Part shown: piece after piece, positions 36,483 through 44,035 of the stretch | Numbering within the stretch: the stretch's first letter is position 1 | Layout of the letters: each line of letters starts with the position of its first letter | Assembly: GCA_964587105.1 (NCBI GenBank) | Contig: CAZPKG010000004.1 | Span: 1-64,000, forward strand | Direction: 5' to 3' | DNA from: JABWCQ01 sp964587105 | Lineage (GTDB): Bacteria; Electryoneota; RPQS01 | DNA: 64,000 nt | The notes under the pieces: model-generated | What the model was told of the DNA's origin: nothing | The model's database searches: none | What the model saw: only the letters and a program-made list of their open reading frames with translations | Program-made: the position numbers and the translations under genes

Positions 36483-36590
36483 CTAACCGCCGTTGCGTTC
36501 CGAGGAGAACACTTTACTCAAGCAGAACACGAACAAACTGACGATTGTCACCCATGACAAAAGCATCAACACCCAGCCGGCAGCGCTCAT
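36483..36590 (-). CDS. MetS-like small subunit of the NSS transporter (35 residues)
   Basis: A short gene, MSAAGWVLMLLSWVTIVSLF then VFCLSKVFSSERNGG, starting at ATG complement 36588-36590 and ending TAG at 36483-36485. It is a single membrane helix with a basic tail. It overlaps the NSS transporter stop as ATGA, the same arrangement as metPS of Corynebacterium glutamicum, where the small protein is needed for methionine and alanine uptake. Short length means the call rests on architecture, overlap and position rather than on sequence identity. Confidence 0.75.
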   Translation of the reverse strand: MSAAGWVLMLLSWVTIVSLFVFCLSKVFSSERNGG

Positions 36591-38197
36591 TTTGCCTCCT
36601 TATGCAGCTTCGGAAACTTGCCACGCTTGTCCGCTTGCCAGACCCAGTAAGCCAACAAGGCTAAAAACGCCATCATAACCAGCCTTGTGATGCTGATCCA
36701 CGAGGCCTTCTCCGGTTCAACTCCCTGCATCGTTGCGATTGGCCACCACTCTTGAATCGCCCAAAACAACAGGAGCAAAATCAAGTATGCCGGAGTGATG
36801 TAACGAATGACATATTTGTAAACCGAAGGAATCTTGATCAGCGCGCCATGATGCATCTGCTCCCAACCCTTGTCAATTCCAAGGTAGATGTTAAAAATCA
36901 GCACCATAATCAATCCTGACACGACTGGCAACACCGAACCAGCCCAGAAATCCATTTCATCCAGAGTACCGTGTTTGATCGTGGCAATGATAAATGCAGT
37001 AATCAGCAAATTGATCATGCCTGTCCAAAAGATCGCCTTGCCGCGCGACATATTCAGCTCGTCTTTCAAAAATGTCACAAGCGGCTCAATCAACGACACT
37101 GACGACGTAATGCCCGCAACGAACAACAATATGAACCAGATAAAACCGATCAATCCCTCGCCGCCCATTTGAGCGAAGATATACGGCATAGTCACAAAGC
37201 CAAGATTAAAGGATCCTTGTTTTGCGATCTCCTGCGCCCCCGCCACACCAAAGAACACCGCCGCCGCCACCACTGCGATACTCCCGCCGAGGATAACTTC
37301 AGCGAACTCATTGGCGGAAGTTGCAGTCAAGCCGGACAGCGCCACATCGTCTTTCGATTTCAAGTAGCTTGCATAGGTCATAATACAACCCATGCCGACG
37401 GACAGCGTGAAGAAAATCTGCCCTGCCGCCGCAATCCAGACTTTGGCTTCGTCGAGCCTGCTCCAATCCGGATTCCACATAAACCCGAGCGCGTTATTCA
37501 CATTCCAATCCGGATGATCAGCAACCGGAGAACCCAATGTCAATACGCGAACAGCTAGAATGATTCCGCAAATAAACAAGATCGGCATGCCGATCTTAGA
37601 CAGCTTTTCAATTCCACCCGAGATTCCTTTGTACAGCACCCAGTAGTTCAGTGCGAACACAATTCCGAAAATCGTAATTGCCGTCCACGGTCCGTTGAAA
37701 TACTGGTTTGATTCCTGACCGGTAAATCCCGCCAAGAACTTGTCCATCTCATGTGCGGCAATAGCTTCTTGATATTGTCCGGAAATTGAGAAAAACGCAA
37801 AGGACAACGTCCACGTTTCGATATAGATGTAATAGAACGTAATGCACAGTGGAATAAAGATCGTAATTATTCCAAGATACTTCGCCCATGGCTTTCCACC
37901 CGTCAAACGATGAAACACTCCTGGCCCGCCGCCGTGCTCATGCTGGCCGCCGTATCTGCCCATAGTCCATTCAACCCACGCCAGTGGAATACCAAGCAGC
38001 AGCATCGCCAGAATGTACGGAACCATAAATGCGCCGCCGCCGTTTTGCGCAGCCTGTACGGGGAATCGCAAAAAATTCCCCAATCCGACGGCGCTGCCCG
38101 CAACGGCCATGATAATCCCGATGCGCGAACCCCAACTGTCACGCACACGCGGCGCACGTTGTTGCGGTGGAGATTTCTTCGCCGGTTGTGTGGCCAT
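36587..38197 (-). CDS. Neurotransmitter:sodium symporter (NSS family) transporter
   Basis: 536 residues with about 12 membrane helices and a good AGGAG ribosome site. Family signatures: WGSRIGIIMAVAGSAVGLGNFLRFPVQAAQNGGGAFM at the N-terminus (sodium and substrate site of helix 1), GIPLAWVEWTMGRYGG, and TLSVGMGCIMTYASYLKSKDDV. Such proteins use Na+ to import amino acids; bacterial members with a small partner gene carry methionine or alanine. The first of a minus-strand cluster with the small subunit, APC permease and the PHP-glycosyltransferase. Confidence 0.88.
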   Translation of the reverse strand: MATQPAKKSPPQQRAPRVRDSWGSRIGIIMAVAGSAVGLGNFLRFPVQAAQNGGGAFMVPYILAMLLLGIPLAWVEWTMGRYGGQHEHGGGPGVFHRLTGGKPWAKYLGIITIFIPLCITFYYIYIETWTLSFAFFSISGQYQEAIAAHEMDKFLAGFTGQESNQYFNGPWTAITIFGIVFALNYWVLYKGISGGIEKLSKIGMPILFICGIILAVRVLTLGSPVADHPDWNVNNALGFMWNPDWSRLDEAKVWIAAAGQIFFTLSVGMGCIMTYASYLKSKDDVALSGLTATSANEFAEVILGGSIAVVAAAVFFGVAGAQEIAKQGSFNLGFVTMPYIFAQMGGEGLIGFIWFILLFVAGITSSVSLIEPLVTFLKDELNMSRGKAIFWTGMINLLITAFIIATIKHGTLDEMDFWAGSVLPVVSGLIMVLIFNIYLGIDKGWEQMHHGALIKIPSVYKYVIRYITPAYLILLLLFWAIQEWWPIATMQGVEPEKASWISITRLVMMAFLALLAYWVWQADKRGKFPKLHKEAK

Positions 38198-38360
38198 TCA
38201 CTTGCTCCTTTCAATCAGTCTTTGCAGGAGAGGAAGTTACGTAAACGTGAGTGAAAATACAAAGCCCGACCCAAGCGCGCAATCGCCGCAGAAGTCAAAG
38301 CAGAAGTGAGTCAGAAGGATAAGAGGGTAAAAATCTGAAGAATGGAATCAACGCGGCGGC

Positions 38361-38392
38361 ACCTGTGCTTATCAAGCACCTGCGGGTGCCCC
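38361..38392 (-). repeat. Palindromic repeat (family C, GGCACC/GGTGCC)
   Basis: GCGGCGGCACC ... TGTGCTTATCAAGCA ... CCTGCGGGTGCCCC. Related palindromes at about 40763-40783 and 50691-50713 have a direct CCCGC-GCGGG core. Confidence 0.7.
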
Positions 38393-38393
38393 A

Positions 38394-38954
38394 TTACAAT
38401 TTAGCTTCCGCCGTCGCTCTAAGCGCTTCCAGCGCGTCTTCAATCTTGCGAGTGAACTCTTTCAGGTCCGCGCCTTCGCCGGGATGCGCAATTGGTTGGC
38501 CATAATATAAAAAAACTCGCGCGAACGGTTTCGGAACAGTAAACCGGTCCCACGAGCGAAATATCCAAGCCCGATTGGCAGAGAAGATAACGGGAATCAC
38601 GTCGGCGCCGCTGGCCAAAGCGATATACGCGGCGCCGGGTTTCAATTTGTAAATCGGTCCGCGCGGGCCGTCGCCGATCATAGCCGCCGTTTGTCCCGCG
38701 CGTACTTTGTCAATCATTCCCAATGCAGCAGTCGATCCGCCGCGCGTCGAACTCCCGCGCACGGTTTCGTAGCCGATCTTCTCGACAACCTGTGAAACCA
38801 ACTCGCCGTCGCGGTGCTGCGAAATCATCGCCACCACGTTTCGTTTGCGGCAATGATACGTCGAACCGAGCAACCGTCCGTGCCACGTGACCATCACCAG
38901 CGGTTTGCGGGCGCGCATGTACGATTCGGCTCCGTCAAAGCCCGTCACACGCAT
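38394..38954 (-). CDS. DUF374 lysophospholipid-acyltransferase-like protein
   Basis: 186 residues, somewhat short for the family (usually 200-230). Features: VMVTWHGRLLGS, MISQHRDGELVSQVVEKIGYETVRGSSTRGG and MIGDGPRGPIYKLKPGA, all typical of DUF374. These proteins resemble LpxL acyltransferases and may acylate lipid A or a similar lipid. The frame continues upstream of ATG 38954 with plausible N-terminal residues (LLFYLGTRFGHLAVLILGATWR) but no ATG, GTG or TTG, so the true start may be a rare CTG or the N-terminus may be lost. That upstream stretch overlaps the preceding gene in another frame. Confidence 0.75.
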   Translation of the reverse strand: MRVTGFDGAESYMRARKPLVMVTWHGRLLGSTYHCRKRNVVAMISQHRDGELVSQVVEKIGYETVRGSSTRGGSTAALGMIDKVRAGQTAAMIGDGPRGPIYKLKPGAAYIALASGADVIPVIFSANRAWIFRSWDRFTVPKPFARVFLYYGQPIAHPGEGADLKEFTRKIEDALEALRATAEAKL

Positions 38955-38974
38955 CCGCCACGTTGCGCCGAGAA

Positions 38975-39412
38975 TCAGAACGGCCAGATGGCCGAAGCGA
39001 GTGCCGAGATAGAAGAGGAGACGGTTCGTAAGAAGGCAGTCGTCAGAGAATAGAGAACGGCGAGCATCGAATCGGTCGCATTGCAGGACGTATCGCCCGC
39101 GCTGCGAATCGTCGCCGCCGTAGCAGTTATCGTTTCGCGCACAACTCGCGGAGCTTGCGACAGCTCGCTGATGCCGTAACGCACGGTGGCAATCGACGCG
39201 TTAACGCCGTTGCGCACTCCGAAGGTCGTGGACTTACTCACGCGCTGAGCAGGATTACATCCAGCACCCGCGTCGGCGGTAGGCGTACAGAGTTGAATCA
39301 CGACGCGTTTCGGCGCCATGACATTGGAGGGATCGTCCGACTGTTCAAACGCGAACAGCAGGGATGAACACATTAACATCCCTAAGACAGTTGCAAATCC
39401 AAGTAAACGCAT
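38975..39412 (-). CDS. Small secreted protein, unknown
   Basis: 145 residues with a strong GGGAG ribosome site and a signal peptide (LLGFATVLGMLMCSSLLFAFEQS). The mature part is rich in Ser, Thr, Ala and Val with two Cys pairs (LCTPTADAGAGC; a Cys near SCNATDS). Its end overlaps the in-frame N-terminal extension of the following acyltransferase. No family recognised; could be periplasmic or surface-bound. Confidence 0.55.
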   Translation of the reverse strand: MRLLGFATVLGMLMCSSLLFAFEQSDDPSNVMAPKRVVIQLCTPTADAGAGCNPAQRVSKSTTFGVRNGVNASIATVRYGISELSQAPRVVRETITATAATIRSAGDTSCNATDSMLAVLYSLTTAFLRTVSSSISALASAIWPF

Positions 39413-39486
39413 CTCGTTTCTCCCGTTGGCAATTCAAACAACTCCAACAGAGCACTCCCTCAAGCGCTCAATTTTCTATTCCGGTC

Positions 39487-39556
39487 TCCCCCCGTTTACG
39501 GGAGGGTTTGCATTCGCCGAGCGGGGATTAAGCGAAGCGGTTCCCCGCCGGAATCT
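39487..39556 (-). repeat. Composite of family A and family D palindromes at the 3' end of lpxB
   Basis: 39487-39505 is a short family A hairpin (CTCCCCCCGT/ACGGGAGG). 39513-39556 is a family D unit (TTCGCCGAGCGGGGA ... TCCCCGCCGGAATCTGA); a near-identical copy lies at 59611-59656 with two base changes. The end of the lpxB coding region lies inside it. Confidence 0.85.
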
Positions 39557-40895
39557 GATTCAAAAGCTCCATCGCCATCTCAGCAACTCTCTTTCCCGCA
39601 CCCGGTTCGCCCAACTGCGCACGAACTTTAGCAAGTTTCGCGCGCGCATTCCGAATCGCATCCGGCACAGTCAAAAGCGGCAACAACGCTCCAGCGAGCT
39701 TATCCGGATTGGCGTCATCCTGCACAAACTCCGGCACAACCTCTTCACCGGCTAACAGGTTCGCCATCGCGATATGCGGGACTTTCACAATCCGCTTGCC
39801 AATCGCGAAGCTCACAGCCGAGGTTTTATAGAACACAACATACGGATTCCCGAAGTAAGCCGCTTCAATCGTCGAAGACCCCGACTTCACCAGCGAAGCA
39901 TTCGCATGAGCAAGCAGTTCATGCGAAACTCCCCGTGCTCTGATGATTCCTAATCCCCCTCCGTTCACGGGGGGGTTAGGGGGGGTCTGCATTCCCCCTC
40001 GCTTTAGCGGGGGGGTAAGGGGGGGTGTCCCAAGATACCGATCATAGAACCCCGTCGCCACCGTCGGCGACTCCGCTAATATACATACAAGATCAGGAAT
40101 CAGCTTCTTTAACACCCGCACCGTCTCAACAACCACGGGCAAATGCCTCTTCAATTCCTGCTTGCGAGACCCCGGAAGGAGGCCTAAAACACGAGCATCT
40201 GGCTCGATTCCCAAGCTCTTTAGAAACTCGCCTCTTGGAGGTAAATCTCCCGCTTCATCCAACAGCGGATGACCCACAAACGTAGCTTTACCGCCAAATC
40301 CTTGAAAAAGCTGCTCTTCAAACGGAAAAATGACGGCAATGGCGTCTGCAAGTTTGGCCAATTCCGGCCCGCGGGCGGCTTTCCACGCCCACACTTGAGG
40401 AGCAATATAATACAAGATTTTCGGCTTGTAAACACTTTGCCTTGAACTTAAATATCTCAAGAGGCTAAAGTGCAGACCGGGGTAATCTATTAGAATGAGC
40501 AAGTCCGGTTTTCGTGTCAAGATTTCTCGCAAAACCGTGCGCCGGACATGCATCACATACGGCAGGTGCCGCACCACTTCAGCAAACCCCATAAAGGCGA
40601 GCTTCTTGGCATGAAACAGAAGCTCCACACCCTGAGCCTGCATTCGATCACCACCCAACCCAAAAAACGTCGCATTAGGCAACTGTTCCTTAAGGCTTTG
40701 CACCACGAACGACCCGTGAAAATCCCCCGATGCTTCTCCAGCGGAAATGAACACTAAGTGCGCGGCGGCACCCGCTGCGGGTGCTCCGTCCGATTCCCCC
40801 CTGCTTGCGGGGGGGTAAGGGGGGGTGTCTGATCCCCCCCCAGTCCTCTGGGGGGGCAAGGGGGGGTAAGATGTCAAATCGTTCGTTATCAACAA
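39528..40895 (-). CDS. lpxB: Lipid-A-disaccharide synthase with three repeat-derived segments
   Basis: Residues 49-430 are a complete LpxB: FISAGEASGDFHG, LIDYPGLHFS, YYIAPQVWAWKAAR, GHPLLDE, LLPGSRKQELKRHLPV and SLVKSGSSTIEAAYFGNPYVVFYK. It joins two UDP-diacylglucosamine-derived units in lipid A synthesis at the inner membrane. Extra segments come from palindromes: an N-terminal stretch (YPPLPPQRTGGG, TPPYPPASRG, GAPAAG), a 26-residue internal insert after YDRYLG (TPPLTPPLKRGG, then TPPNPPVNGGG), and the last residues IPAGNRFA. A GTG start at complement 40752-40754 would remove the N-terminal stretch and give VFISAGEASG directly; no Shine-Dalgarno supports it. Confidence 0.88.
   Translation of the reverse strand: MLITNDLTSYPPLPPQRTGGGSDTPPYPPASRGESDGAPAAGAAAHLVFISAGEASGDFHGSFVVQSLKEQLPNATFFGLGGDRMQAQGVELLFHAKKLAFMGFAEVVRHLPYVMHVRRTVLREILTRKPDLLILIDYPGLHFSLLRYLSSRQSVYKPKILYYIAPQVWAWKAARGPELAKLADAIAVIFPFEEQLFQGFGGKATFVGHPLLDEAGDLPPRGEFLKSLGIEPDARVLGLLPGSRKQELKRHLPVVVETVRVLKKLIPDLVCILAESPTVATGFYDRYLGTPPLTPPLKRGGMQTPPNPPVNGGGLGIIRARGVSHELLAHANASLVKSGSSTIEAAYFGNPYVVFYKTSAVSFAIGKRIVKVPHIAMANLLAGEEVVPEFVQDDANPDKLAGALLPLLTVPDAIRNARAKLAKVRAQLGEPGAGKRVAEMAMELLNQIPAGNRFA
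39953..40026 (-). repeat. Two adjacent family A elements inside lpxB
   Basis: 39953-39986 (hairpin CCGTtcACGG flanked by C and G runs, then TTAGGGGGGG) and 39993-40026 (hairpin CGCtttaGCG, then TAAGGGGGGG). Read on the minus strand in frame as the internal Pro/Gly insert of LpxB, in two different frames of the repeat. Confidence 0.9.
40763..40868 (-). repeat. Cluster of family C and two family A elements at the 5' end of lpxB
   Basis: 40763-40783 is a GGCACCCGC/GCGGGTGCT palindrome (family C). 40795-40826 and 40833-40868 are family A. They code the N-terminal extension of LpxB if the far-upstream ATG is used, or form the 5' leader if the GTG is used. Confidence 0.85.
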
Positions 40896-40906
40896 AAGGG
40901 GTTATG

Positions 40907-40943
40907 CGCCAGCGCCATTGGGTCCAGCGTCAACGCTGGCCGT
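40907..40943 (-). repeat. Palindromic repeat (family B-related)
   Basis: GCGCCAGCGCCATTGGGT followed by the hairpin CCAGCG-tcaa-CGCTGG and GCC. It sits at the 3' end of the large secreted protein gene. Confidence 0.65.
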
Positions 40944-43900
40944 TATTTCAACAGTACCATCTTCCTCGTCATTGAGTGATGGTCAGCCCGCAAGGTATAA
41001 AAATAAACTCCCGAAGGCAAACTCGCCGCGTCAAAGTTCACACGATGCGTTCCGGCGGCAAGCGGCTCATTGATTAGAGTCGATACTGCACGGCCCGTCA
41101 CATCAAACACCTTCAGCGTCGCCTTACTTGCATTCGGTAATGCAAATTCAATCACCGTTTCAGGATTAAACGGATTAGGATAATTCTGTGAAAGTGAAAA
41201 CTCGGTCGGAACAACGGGCTTCTCGTCTGCGCTTGTTGGAATCGGATCATATATGCGCTGAGCATACACGGAGCTTAAAGGAAAGGATGCTCGGTAATCG
41301 GTCCATGCCACGACAATACTGCCATCAGTTCCCACCACCGTTTCTATGTTATCGGTAAATGACGCCGCACAGAGTGATGGCCCGTTGTTCACTTGCCAAA
41401 ACGGGTCGCTCCCAACCACTCCCGATGCGTTCAAGTGCGTACCATAAACCTGCACTCGGCTCGTTTGCGGTGTTGTGATCGGAATACCAGTCCACGTGAT
41501 GTATATGTTCTCGTAATTCACTGCAACAATATCGCCAAGCATCGAATTCTGATTTGCGTTCTGAATATATAACCCCCCAGTTTGCCACAATGTTTGACCG
41601 GCCGGGGAGAGTTTTTGCGCGAACACGTCGTTCTCTGTGTCCGTCACATACTTCAACCATGCGACAATCATATCATTGTGATCGTCCACACAAACCTTCG
41701 GGGAATACACCATCTCGTCAGCAGATCCGGCAACGAGTCCATTAGTGGCCCACGAAAGCTCACCGCTCGAGTTCACTCGCTGTGCCCAAATCTGATATAG
41801 CTCCGGCTCATCATTGTATTGCCAAACTGCAGCCAGCCCGCCTTGATGATCAGATTCAACTTCAAAATGATGGGCGTCTCGATTCAACGGTGTGACGTCC
41901 GCTGTCCAGTCAATTGTGCCGTTGGGAAGAACTCTTGCAGCACGATAGTAGTAGTTCTGAAATTCCCCTGTTCGCCATACCACAATACACGAACCGTTGT
42001 CACTCGCGAATACGTCGATCAAATCTGCATCAAAGTTTGGCGGACTGGGAACATGTAATGGCTCATTCCATATAGGCTGGCAATCAGCACCAATGCGTGT
42101 TGCATATACTTCCATAGAAAACTGCGGGTCGAATTGCGAAAAGGCTGCGAACACCCCGCTACTTCCGTCTGGGCATAGACCAAATTTCCCGCTAACGTCA
42201 AATTCTGACGCTGAAACTGTAATACCCTCTTCCGGCCCAACCTGAACTCCAGCCGAATTCCAACGGGTCACGGATATTACTCTTGTGTTGCTGGTTGCCG
42301 CGAAACCCGCAAAGAATCCACCGCTTCCGTCACTACACAAAACCGGATTCTCAAGATAAGGATGCGACCCAACCCCAAATGTGACCAGCTCCACTCCATC
42401 CCGCATCAACTCTATTGCGCCGGTCGCATCGAGAATCTGGAAATATAGATCGTTGCTTTGTGAACGTGTATCCTGCCACGCGGCGACAGTTCTTCCGCCC
42501 GGAAGCGAGAACAAATCGTGGTTGTAGCTCCGTCCGTCAATGAGATCATCCCAACCCAAAGCATCAGGAAAATTCACAGATCCGTCGTCGAGGTCTTGGC
42601 TTTGCACAAACATCGATCCGCTTGGATTGTACGATTCGCGCCAAAACGTTACAACGGAGTTCTCACCTGTCACAACAATTCTTGGAGTTTCGACACTGAA
42701 ACCATTGTGCAGCGTAACAGCACAATCATCCCAGACCATTTCCGCGCTGTCAATGAACGCAACCCTAACTCGACCATCACCCGGCATGCCGTTTGACTCG
42801 TTCCAAACGCAAATCCCTCTGCCCATATTGTCGGTTGTGAGGTTAATCATTGTCTGCGAAGCATCCGGTGATTCAGGTTCACAAAGCGGAATCGGAAATT
42901 CACCCCAGCGAATGTTCCCATAGAGATTGACCTTCTGAACGAACCCGAGCGTAACGCCATTAGATTCTTCCTGCCAACTAATCAACGCGCCTTCCAAAAC
43001 ACCGTCAGTCAAACTTGGCAGCATTCTTACCGCTGTCTTGACACTGGTCGGTGTATAAACCAAATGACCGTTGGCTGGTCCAACAGCCTGTCCGCCCGCG
43101 GTTACATTTCGCCAATAGAAATCCGCAATCTCTGAAGTACGTTCATCCAGCCACAGCAACGCAGCGCCGCCGGAGCTATCAGCAAGTAGCTTGACACTTG
43201 TCACAAACGCAGGTTGGCGGCAAACAACCGCAGGCGAGGTCCATGCGTTATTGCCGTTCGGGTTAATTTTGTTGCATAGAATTTCATACTGTGCGGGATG
43301 CTGTTTCCAGGCGATCAGCAATTTGCCGTCACTGCTCGCTTCAACAGCGTAACCCCATCCATTTCCACCGTGATTGGTTTCAATCGGATTTGTCCACGCA
43401 ATTGTTCCGTCGCTTGTGACGCGCTGTGCATAAAAATAGGTTTCGTTAATCCAACAGCAGTACGCGCCACCGTTGGCGTCGCGTTCCACCCATACCATCC
43501 CTTCCTGCAAACTGCGAGTTTGTTCTTCGTATAACAGCAATCCCGTCTGCTCAGGATCACTCCACAATGACGCGGCAGTCGAAGAGAATTTCATGGCTTT
43601 CATGCGACCGCGAATGACAACCTCTTCGCTCGTGTTGTAAACATCCGCATCCTGCCACACTACAACCCAACCGTCGGACGAGTAGGTGATCACCGGCCAA
43701 TAAATTCCGATGCCTTCGGTATGCGCGAGCAAACGACCATTCAACCCCCACTGCGGTTCACCCGAAGGTGCGAGCAGTTGACCGAACAGTTCTAATCTGC
43801 CGTTGCGTGCGTCGGTCCAAATAGCCAAAACGGAGCCGTCCTCCCCTTGCGCAGTTTGCCCGTTCCAACTCACACTATAAGCCTGCCGAACGCTAACACC

Positions 43901-43981
43901 GTCCAAATCCCACGTTCTCGGATCTGCCAAAGAGTTGTCGGCACAAAGTCCGACGAAAGCCAACACAAGTAACCACAGCAT
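40943..43981 (-). CDS. Large secreted propeller-like protein with T9SS tail (tandem paralogue 3)
   Basis: 1012 residues; GGGAGAAG precedes ATG (complement 43979-43981), then a signal peptide (LVLAFVGLCADNSLA). After DPRTWDLDGVSVRQAY come many degenerate 50-60 residue repeats with the rhythm GSVLAIWTDARNGRLELFGQ ... WVVVWQDA ... GGAALLWLDERTS ... CIVVWRTGEF, which suggest stacked beta-propeller blades. The tail is SQNYPNPFNPETVIEFALP ... LPSGVYFYTLRADH ... KMVLLK. No catalytic motif seen. It shares its architecture with the next two genes, and the end overlaps a palindromic element. Confidence 0.75.
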   Translation of the reverse strand: MLWLLVLAFVGLCADNSLADPRTWDLDGVSVRQAYSVSWNGQTAQGEDGSVLAIWTDARNGRLELFGQLLAPSGEPQWGLNGRLLAHTEGIGIYWPVITYSSDGWVVVWQDADVYNTSEEVVIRGRMKAMKFSSTAASLWSDPEQTGLLLYEEQTRSLQEGMVWVERDANGGAYCCWINETYFYAQRVTSDGTIAWTNPIETNHGGNGWGYAVEASSDGKLLIAWKQHPAQYEILCNKINPNGNNAWTSPAVVCRQPAFVTSVKLLADSSGGAALLWLDERTSEIADFYWRNVTAGGQAVGPANGHLVYTPTSVKTAVRMLPSLTDGVLEGALISWQEESNGVTLGFVQKVNLYGNIRWGEFPIPLCEPESPDASQTMINLTTDNMGRGICVWNESNGMPGDGRVRVAFIDSAEMVWDDCAVTLHNGFSVETPRIVVTGENSVVTFWRESYNPSGSMFVQSQDLDDGSVNFPDALGWDDLIDGRSYNHDLFSLPGGRTVAAWQDTRSQSNDLYFQILDATGAIELMRDGVELVTFGVGSHPYLENPVLCSDGSGGFFAGFAATSNTRVISVTRWNSAGVQVGPEEGITVSASEFDVSGKFGLCPDGSSGVFAAFSQFDPQFSMEVYATRIGADCQPIWNEPLHVPSPPNFDADLIDVFASDNGSCIVVWRTGEFQNYYYRAARVLPNGTIDWTADVTPLNRDAHHFEVESDHQGGLAAVWQYNDEPELYQIWAQRVNSSGELSWATNGLVAGSADEMVYSPKVCVDDHNDMIVAWLKYVTDTENDVFAQKLSPAGQTLWQTGGLYIQNANQNSMLGDIVAVNYENIYITWTGIPITTPQTSRVQVYGTHLNASGVVGSDPFWQVNNGPSLCAASFTDNIETVVGTDGSIVVAWTDYRASFPLSSVYAQRIYDPIPTSADEKPVVPTEFSLSQNYPNPFNPETVIEFALPNASKATLKVFDVTGRAVSTLINEPLAAGTHRVNFDAASLPSGVYFYTLRADHHSMTRKMVLLK

Positions 43982-44035
43982 AACTCTTCTCCCTCAGTTT
44001 GCAGATTTCTGATTTCTCACATCTGACTTTTGACT

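Noticed and set aside
39953..40026. G-quadruplex regulatory site from four G-runs
   Set aside because: Two pairs of G-runs are separated by more than 20 bases with strong hairpins in between; hairpin formation is more likely, and the region is coding.
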